Below, piece by piece: positions 4,774-9,647 of a stretch of 9,647 bases of DNA (its first letter is position 1; every line of letters begins with the position of its first letter). The DNA is from Susulua sp964590995 (GTDB taxonomy: Bacteria > Omnitrophota > Gorgyraeia > Duberdicusellales > 4484-171). Position numbers and translations under genes: made by a program. Below the pieces are notes generated by a model. That model did no database searches and was not told where the DNA came from. It was given only the letters and a program-made list of their open reading frames with translations. The DNA is taken from the NCBI GenBank assembly GCA_964590995.1, contig CAZPYY010000036.1:1-9647 (forward strand), in the 5' to 3' direction.

Positions 4774-5739
4774 TTAACCTTTGTTACGCTGGGGATGAGA
4801 GTGAAGCCATTTATGGTACACGCTAACATAAAAAATTCCTCCAATAATACCCATAGATATTAAGAAAATTAAATTAAGCAGGGAGATACCCAAGCCAATG
4901 CTCTTCTCAATCCCAACCAGAGAAAAGAAGAAGACAGCTGAAGCCTCTCTTGTACCAGCTCCAGCAATTGTGATTGGGATAAGAGCGATTGCTGTAATAA
5001 TTGGAACCACAATAAAGAAATAAATAGCACCTAAGTTTACATCAAATGCCCGGGATATAATAAAAAAACCTGCCGGCATCAGGAGTTGAATCGGTAAGGA
5101 GAAAAGGAAGCTTTTAGCAAAAACTTTGGGGTTGTTCTTGAAAAAATATAGTTTATCATGAAAGGATATTAACTTCTCCTCGAGACGCAGCTTCGGCTTA
5201 AATACTCTGGCCAAAAACCGGAAGAAAGATCTACTAAATATAACCAGAGATAAGAATCCGGTAATTGCGCAAAGAAGAAGAAGCGCAACAGCAACTCCCT
5301 CGCTTGGCACAATGTTTCTGCCAAAAATAAAAGCAAAAAGAGCAACTACGGTAAGTGCGGTTGCACCGCTAAACCTATCCATAAGTACTGACGAGGCAAT
5401 CTTACCAGTATCGCCATGGCGGTAAGATATGCAAAAACTCCTAAATACATCCCCGGCAACAAATGAAGGGAAAAAAAGGTTTAAGAAAAGACCGCAAAAG
5501 TACGAGTAGAATGTTTCGCGAATAGAGATATTGACTCCGAGAGAAGAAAGCAGGAATTTCCAACGAAATATACCGATTATTTGACAGAGGAAGAAGATAA
5601 AAAAACCAAGAACGAGATAAACCCTCTTGGAATCCCTATAAACCGATACTAGTTTTTCGTAGGGGACGAATTTAAAAAGGGCGAGGAGAATTGCTGCGGT
5701 TACCAGAAGTCTAAATAAAAGAAATATTTTTCCCTTCAT
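4774..5739 (-). CDS. Lysylphosphatidylglycerol synthase TM-region / flippase-like (AglD, UPF0104) membrane protein
   Basis: This 321-residue integral membrane protein has about seven to eight hydrophobic segments (roughly 5-25, 41-58, 76-94, 127-140, 149-168, 211-229, 239-258, 284-308). Family hallmarks are FRWKFLL (58-64), LFFPSFVAGDVFRSF (88-102), SSVLMDRFSG (116-125) and PITIAGAGTREASAVFF (255-271), the last being the characteristic glycine-rich GxGxRE-type motif near the C-terminus. Members resemble the membrane half of MprF, but the soluble aminoacyl-transfer domain is absent here, so lysine transfer to lipids is not implied. A lipid or polyprenyl-linked substrate is plausible but unproven. 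The ATG follows the trxB stop by eight bases, with an AGGA site across the junction, so it is the last gene of the right operon. Confidence 0.85.
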   Translation of the reverse strand: MKGKIFLLFRLLVTAAILLALFKFVPYEKLVSVYRDSKRVYLVLGFFIFFLCQIIGIFRWKFLLSSLGVNISIRETFYSYFCGLFLNLFFPSFVAGDVFRSFCISYRHGDTGKIASSVLMDRFSGATALTVVALFAFIFGRNIVPSEGVAVALLLLCAITGFLSLVIFSRSFFRFLARVFKPKLRLEEKLISFHDKLYFFKNNPKVFAKSFLFSLPIQLLMPAGFFIISRAFDVNLGAIYFFIVVPIITAIALIPITIAGAGTREASAVFFFSLVGIEKSIGLGISLLNLIFLISMGIIGGIFYVSVYHKWLHSHPQRNKG

Positions 5740-5747
5740 GCCTATTC

Positions 5748-6677
5748 CTAAACGCTTATATAGTGCCCTTTAAGATACTTATAGGCACTGAGTGCGGCAA
5801 TCGCACCTTCGGAAGCGGCGGTTATTAATTGTTTCAAGGGGCGCTTGCGACAATCACCACAAGCCCAGATAAAGTCAACTGAACTCTGCATCTCCTCATC
5901 GGTAACAATAAAACCCTTCTCCTCCTGTAATACTATATCCTTAAATATTTCGGTATTGGGCTTAATGCCGATTGCCACGAACAATCCTGCTGCGGCCAAA
6001 GTTTGGCTTTTCCCATCTTCTACGTTCTCGATGACTACTTCTTTGAGAAGATTATCACCCCTTGCTTCTTTAACTACACTATCAAAAACAACCTCAATGT
6101 TATCTTTGGCCAAGAGTTGCTTTTTTAAATACTCCATAGCTCTTAATTCATTACGTCGATGAACTAAGGTAACTTTATTCGCGATCTCAGCAAGGTATAG
6201 AGCTTCTTCTACGGCACTATTGCCGCCACCGACAATAACCACATCTTTGCTTTTAAAAAAGAAACCGTCACAAACAGCGCAATACGATACACCTTTACCG
6301 AGAAATTCAGCCTCGCCTTTAAATCCTAATTTTGCAAAATTTGCCCCAGTAGCAATAATAACTCCGTTGGCAGAATAAACACACTCTGGTGTATATAAAA
6401 TGACCTTTTTCTCTCCTAGCTCAACTTTTGAAATTTCTTCGTTGGTGATATCTATCGCCAAGTCCTTCAAAGTCTTAACCAAATTCTCAGCTAACTCTCT
6501 ACCTTTAGTGCCGGTTCTTAGGCCTACGTAATTATCAATACCTTCCATTAACAGCAGTTGTCCGCCAACACCCTTAGCTTCAAAGATACAGAACTCTAAT
6601 CCGGCACGTTTGGCGTAGACAGACGCAGATACCCCAGTGATACCAGCACCAATTATAGCCAATTCAATTTCTCTCAT
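5748..6677 (-). CDS. trxB: Thioredoxin reductase (FAD/NADPH)
   Basis: TrxB passes electrons from NADPH through FAD and a CxxC disulfide to thioredoxin. The 309-residue product has the FAD-binding IIGAGITGVSASVYAKRAG (8-26), GGQLLLMEGIDNYVG (38-52), a second-domain IIATGA (107-112), the redox-active CAVCDG (Cys133/Cys136), the NADPH-binding IVGGGNSAVEEALYLA (148-163) followed by HRRNELRA (173-180), and a C-terminal ACGDCRKRPLKQLITAASEGAIAA. The HRR triplet supports NADPH as donor. Length is normal for the low-molecular-weight bacterial type. The start is fixed by the FAD motif, although only a weak purine-rich AAAAGAAG precedes the ATG. It lies 57 bases after the Cys-rich DUF6485 gene. Confidence 0.93.
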   Translation of the reverse strand: MREIELAIIGAGITGVSASVYAKRAGLEFCIFEAKGVGGQLLLMEGIDNYVGLRTGTKGRELAENLVKTLKDLAIDITNEEISKVELGEKKVILYTPECVYSANGVIIATGANFAKLGFKGEAEFLGKGVSYCAVCDGFFFKSKDVVIVGGGNSAVEEALYLAEIANKVTLVHRRNELRAMEYLKKQLLAKDNIEVVFDSVVKEARGDNLLKEVVIENVEDGKSQTLAAAGLFVAIGIKPNTEIFKDIVLQEEKGFIVTDEEMQSSVDFIWACGDCRKRPLKQLITAASEGAIAALSAYKYLKGHYISV

Positions 6678-6734
6678 CTTCTTTTATCTACAATAGTTCT
6701 TCTCTGCTCTTATCACCTCTGCCTCTGGCAAAGC

Positions 6735-6941
6735 TTATATACATTTTTTTTTGCAGACAGAAAGATAATTCCTTATAGAGCGGTCATAGGTTGCTTCTGC
6801 TTTTGGCGGGAAAAAACAACCTGGAAGCTCATCGCTAGATAGATGATAGCGTAAACACTCACAGCACACCCCTTTCCTCGGACATGAAGGGTATGTACAG
6901 GTACAAAAATTAATATTAGCGTTTCTGATTTCGCACTTCAT
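6735..6941 (-). CDS. Small Cys-rich DUF6485-type protein
   Basis: This 68-residue protein has ten cysteines. The core CTCTYPSCPRKGVCCECLRYH spans residues 13-33, followed by ELPGCFFPPKAEATYDRSI (38-56), a pattern I recognise as DUF6485, a family of small proteins mainly in anaerobes. Cysteines at 13, 15, 20, 26, 27, 29 and 42 suggest a metal or Fe-S site, but that is inference and the function is unknown. The ATG overlaps the end of def by 26 bases and is the only Met in the frame, so this start is likely. GGAAG inside def, eight bases upstream, could serve as ribosome-binding site. trxB follows directly. Confidence 0.78.
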   Translation of the reverse strand: MKCEIRNANINFCTCTYPSCPRKGVCCECLRYHLSSDELPGCFFPPKAEATYDRSIRNYLSVCKKKCI

Positions 6942-7440
6942 CTTTTGTCTTCCGGATAATTTCTCGTAACTTTGGATAAGCTTTTATTCTCTTCCAAAAG
7001 GAGACTCTATCGATGAAAGTTATCCCCTCAATATGATCGATCTCATGCTGAAAAATAACTGCTAGAAACCTCTCAGCCTCTATCTCCACAGGCTTTCCTT
7101 CCTCATTAAGAGCTGAAACCCAAACCTTATTGGCCCGCTTAACTTCGAGTTCCAACCCGGGGAAACTTAAACACCCCTCAGGAAAGCTAACCGAACCCTC
7201 GCTTTTTATAATTTCTGGATTAACTAATTTAAAAATGTGATTTTCAATCTCAATTACAATCAGACTTAAACCTAGACCTGCTTGATTTCCAGCCAAGCCA
7301 GTACCGCCGCTGACCCGCATCAAAGAAAGCATTTCATCGAGTAAACACCTCACCTCCTCATCTACTTTACCTACCTTCTGAGATCTTTTGCATAAAATAT
7401 CTTCAGGCCAAGTGTGTATTCTTAATTTTGTTTTGTTCAT
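6916..7440 (-). CDS. def: Peptide deformylase
   Basis: Def removes the formyl group from the N-terminal methionine of nascent proteins. The 174-residue product has the three family motifs: GTGLAGNQ (46-53, motif 1, with Gly in place of the usual second Ala), EGCLS (88-92, motif 2, metal ligand Cys90) and QHEIDH (131-136, motif 3, ligands His132 and His136, catalytic Glu133). The start KLRIHTWPEDIL matches the usual beginning (IxxxPDPxL), so the ATG at 7440 is credible even though it lies inside panD with a 38-base overlap and only a weak GAG upstream. The C-terminus overlaps the DUF6485 gene by 26 bases. fmt, its frequent neighbour, is not here. Confidence 0.95.
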   Translation of the reverse strand: MNKTKLRIHTWPEDILCKRSQKVGKVDEEVRCLLDEMLSLMRVSGGTGLAGNQAGLGLSLIVIEIENHIFKLVNPEIIKSEGSVSFPEGCLSFPGLELEVKRANKVWVSALNEEGKPVEIEAERFLAVIFQHEIDHIEGITFIDRVSFWKRIKAYPKLREIIRKTKDEVRNQKR

Positions 7441-7765
7441 CTAACTCTACGTATTTTCCCTTGAATCCTTCCAGCTCTTTTTCTTGATATAATCCGTAAG
7501 AAATAATTACGACTTTATCCCCTTTAAACCCCAAACGGGCAGCCGGGCCGTTAAGACAAATCACGCCGCTGTCTCTGGCCCCCTTAATAACATAAGTCTG
7601 CAGCCTTACACCGTTATTAAGGTTTAAGACATCTACCCGTTCACCTTCTTTCAAATCCGCAGCTTCCATTATCTTCTCGTCAATGGTAATGCTACCTTTG
7701 TAATAAAGCTCTAAATCGCTTACAACAGCGTAAGCGACCTTTGATTTAAGCATTATCCTCATCAT
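7403..7765 (-). CDS. panD: Aspartate 1-decarboxylase (pyruvoyl type)
   Basis: PanD decarboxylates aspartate to beta-alanine for pantothenate and CoA. The proenzyme self-cleaves between Gly24 and Ser25 to create the pyruvoyl group. Here YYKGSITID puts Gly24-Ser25 at the canonical positions. Lys9, Arg54, Thr57 and Tyr58 (RLQTY) and the VICLNGPAARL segment around Asn72 also align with the E. coli numbering. The residue at position 11 is Ala (KVAYAV) where His (KxHRA) is usual. The 120-residue length is normal. The ATG overlaps the ackA stop by one base (TAATG) behind an AAGGAG site, while the 3' end overlaps def by 38 bases. Activity is likely but the His11 change makes it worth testing. Confidence 0.93.
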   Translation of the reverse strand: MMRIMLKSKVAYAVVSDLELYYKGSITIDEKIMEAADLKEGERVDVLNLNNGVRLQTYVIKGARDSGVICLNGPAARLGFKGDKVVIISYGLYQEKELEGFKGKYVELDEQNKIKNTHLA

Positions 7766-8883
7766 TATTTTCTCCTTTTTATTAATTCGTAGGTCAAATC
7801 AGCAATCATTAATTCTTCGTCAGTCGGAATAACTAAAACCTTTGTTTTTTTGTCGCAGATTTTTAAAACATCTTTTTTTATAATATCATCGATCTTATTT
7901 GAATGCTCACCGATACCACCAGTAACACATATAGCATCAGGTCGCCCTAAAATAAAATAATAGGCACCGATATACTTCTTAAGTCTATAGATAAACATCT
8001 CATAGGCTAGTTTAGCCCGCCGATTCCCTCTCCGGACAGCTTTTTTTAGGGCCCGAAAATCATTACTTAAGCCAAAGATCCCTAGAATCCCACTCTTTTT
8101 GTTTAAAATCTCGTCCATCTCGCAAAGCGCGAGCTTTTCCTTTTTCATAAGATGGAAAATCGCTGCCACGTCAACATCGCCGGAACGCGTCCCCATCATC
8201 AGGCCTTCAAGAGGAGTAAACCCCATTGAGGTGTCTATAGACTTTCCTCTGTCAATAGCAGCAAGACTACATCCATTTCCCAAATGACAGGTAATTAAAC
8301 GTAATTTATCTATGGGCTTCTTCAAGATCTTAGCGGCTTGAGTAGCGACAAATTGATGGGAAGTGCCATGAAAACCATATTTTCGTACTTTATATCTCTT
8401 GTAGTAGCTGATCGGCAAAGGGTACATGAATGCGTACTCAGGAATACTCTGGTGAAAGGCGGTATCAAATACAGCCACTTGAGGTATGTAAGGGAACAGC
8501 TTTCGGCAACCCACAATTCCCGCTAAATTTACCGGGTTGTGCAAAGGGGCTAACTGCGCACACTCTTTTATCTTTTTTATCACCTTATTGTCGATTAAAT
8601 GCGGTTGGGTAAAAGTTTCTCCTCCATGGACAACTCGATGGCCTATAGCTGAGATTTCACTTAAATCCGAGACGGCTTGGTTTTTGAGGATATTCGCTAC
8701 TAAAACTTTTACTCCCTGGCGGTGGTTCTTAACTTGGGATTTTTTCTCACCAATTCTCTCAATGATCCCTTTAATAAGTAGGTCCTTTGAAGGGAAGTTG
8801 TAAAGCTTATACTTTATCGAGGAGCTACCGCAATTTATAACTAAAACTTTTGTACCTGATTTTTTTTTGGATTTTGAACGCAT
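7765..8883 (-). CDS. ackA: Acetate kinase
   Basis: AckA converts acetyl phosphate and ADP to acetate and ATP. The 372-residue product has VLVINCGSSSIKYKL (13-27), GHRVVHGGE (81-89), the FDTAFH segment, YGFHGTSH, CHLGNGCS, DTSMGFTPLEGLMMGTRSGD and VTGGIGEHS, all in order, so the ASKHA-fold active site looks complete. It is somewhat shorter than the usual roughly 400 residues, because the stretch between IIERIG and GHRVVHGG is compressed. There is no sign of a frameshift. The ATG gives a ten-residue Lys-rich extension before the conserved VLVIN. The ribosome-binding site is weak (AAAGG about 12 bases upstream). It follows pta by 35 bases and overlaps panD by one base. Confidence 0.95.
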   Translation of the reverse strand: MRSKSKKKSGTKVLVINCGSSSIKYKLYNFPSKDLLIKGIIERIGEKKSQVKNHRQGVKVLVANILKNQAVSDLSEISAIGHRVVHGGETFTQPHLIDNKVIKKIKECAQLAPLHNPVNLAGIVGCRKLFPYIPQVAVFDTAFHQSIPEYAFMYPLPISYYKRYKVRKYGFHGTSHQFVATQAAKILKKPIDKLRLITCHLGNGCSLAAIDRGKSIDTSMGFTPLEGLMMGTRSGDVDVAAIFHLMKKEKLALCEMDEILNKKSGILGIFGLSNDFRALKKAVRRGNRRAKLAYEMFIYRLKKYIGAYYFILGRPDAICVTGGIGEHSNKIDDIIKKDVLKICDKKTKVLVIPTDEELMIADLTYELIKRRK

Positions 8884-8918
8884 AAAAATGAATCGCCTTT
8901 CTTTTTTTATTAAGCCCC

Positions 8919-9647
8919 TTACCCCTTTTGAGCCCTAATCACCGTAACCGCTGTACAATCGATAATGTCCTCAACATCACAACCGCGGGAAAGATCACTG
9001 CAGGGTTGCTTTGTCCCTAAAATTATCGGGCCAATGGCTCTGGCCTTGGCAAGACGCTGGGTCAGCTTATAGCAAATATTACCAGCGTCTAGGTTTGGAA
9101 AGATTAAAACATTTGCTCTTCCAGCAACCTTACTCTCACCTAGTTTTCTGGAGGCGATTTCCGGCACCAAGGCACTGTCTCCCTGGAGCTCCCCATCAAT
9201 TAAAAAATCGCCATTTTTCGTATTGGCGATCTCGACAGCTTCTTTTATCTTATCCACCCATCTTCCTTCAGCACTCCCTTTGGTAGAAAAGCTTAAAAGA
9301 GCAACCCGAGGCGTAATTTCTAAAACATCTTTGGCGAACTGCGCACTGGAAATTGCAATATTAGCAAGCTGTTCACTTGTAGGGTAAGGTATCACTCCGC
9401 AATCAGCATACACAAAGACCCCTCTTTCACCATAAGAACAATCAGGGATTGCCATGACAAAACAACTTGAAACAATCCTTGCTTCCTTATCTACCTCTAG
9501 ACAATTAAGTGCTGTTCGTACTACTAAAGAGGTAGTGAGCTTTGCCCCGGCAACAAAACCGTCAGCGTAGCCATAACGGGCCATCATTGTCCCATAGCAA
9601 AGAGGATTTTCCATTAACTCCCGAGCTTCCTCAAAGGTAACCCCTTT
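8919..9647 (-). CDS. pta: Phosphate acetyltransferase, C-terminal part (gene runs off the right edge)
   Basis: Pta makes acetyl phosphate from acetyl-CoA and phosphate, feeding AckA. The frame is open to the window edge, giving 242 visible codons. The Met at 9614 is internal, since KGVTFEEAREL precedes it in the conserved KGxTxxEAxELxxNP context. Typical segments are NPLCYGTMMARYGYADGFVAGA, the internal VFVYADCGVIPYPT, RVALLSFSTKGSA, DGELQGDSALVPEIA, VAGRANVLIFPNLDAGN, and SRGCDVEDII near the end. About 90 N-terminal residues are missing if the protein has the usual length of about 330. ackA follows, the standard pta-ackA acetate module. Confidence 0.95.
   Translation of the reverse strand, partial: KGVTFEEARELMENPLCYGTMMARYGYADGFVAGAKLTTSLVVRTALNCLEVDKEARIVSSCFVMAIPDCSYGERGVFVYADCGVIPYPTSEQLANIAISSAQFAKDVLEITPRVALLSFSTKGSAEGRWVDKIKEAVEIANTKNGDFLIDGELQGDSALVPEIASRKLGESKVAGRANVLIFPNLDAGNICYKLTQRLAKARAIGPIILGTKQPCSDLSRGCDVEDIIDCTAVTVIRAQKG

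Noticed and set aside
5845..6162. Plus-strand open frame inside trxB
   Set aside because: The trxB frame is complete with all motifs, so this is a shadow.
8099..8803. Several short open frames on both strands within ackA, and another at 9011-9286 within pta
   Set aside because: All lie inside strongly conserved enzyme genes, and none has a ribosome-binding site or recognisable domain.
7765..8883. Possible deletion or frameshift in ackA because the protein is shorter than usual
   Set aside because: All active-site motifs occur in order in one frame. The difference is a compressed variable region between IIERIG and GHRVVHGG.
9612..9614. ATG at 9614 as the start of pta
   Set aside because: The same frame continues upstream to the window edge with conserved Pta residues (KGVTFEEAREL), so this Met is internal.

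Overview
The window is a gene-dense bacterial chromosome segment of moderate-to-low GC. Every protein gene and the single tRNA lie on the minus strand, so transcription runs from high to low coordinates. Proteins of the TIGR04073 (exosortase-associated) and DUF6485 types, together with the mix of core genes, suggest an anaerobic, Gram-negative-type uncultured lineage. My best guess is Omnitrophota or a related PVC-group bacterium. That assignment is inference from gene content; no rRNA is present to test it.

Right block (9647 to 4774): pta (N-terminus off the window), ackA, panD, def, a Cys-rich DUF6485 gene, trxB and a flippase-like membrane protein gene. The genes are packed tightly: ackA/panD overlap by 1 nt, panD/def by 38 nt and def/DUF6485 by 26 nt, which fits one operon. 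The products cover acetate/ATP fermentation (Pta-AckA), beta-alanine supply for CoA (PanD), N-terminal deformylation (Def), thiol redox (TrxB) and a membrane-lipid-type transporter.

Middle (4773 to 3852): tRNA-Glu(CTC) has its own TTGACA/TACAAT promoter. It is followed by a 204-nt gene-free stretch (4448-4651), the longest in the window, holding a palindrome-rich element that can fold into a closed multi-hairpin structure. A small VIT/CCC1-like membrane protein gene follows.

Left block (3851 to 1): hisF, hisI, trpE, a TIGR04073 gene, rpsP, yajC and secD (C-terminus off the window). An extended -10 promoter precedes hisF. Its leader contains a perfect 12-bp inverted repeat whose 3' arm covers the likely hisF ribosome-binding site. 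Between rpsP and yajC lies an imperfect 30-bp hairpin built from a 7-bp repeat and followed by eight T residues, a possible terminator or attenuator that would split the block.

I found no CRISPR array, transposon, phage gene or defence system, and no gene-free stretch over 300 bases. The items most worth attention are the non-coding structures and a PanD lacking the usual His11.
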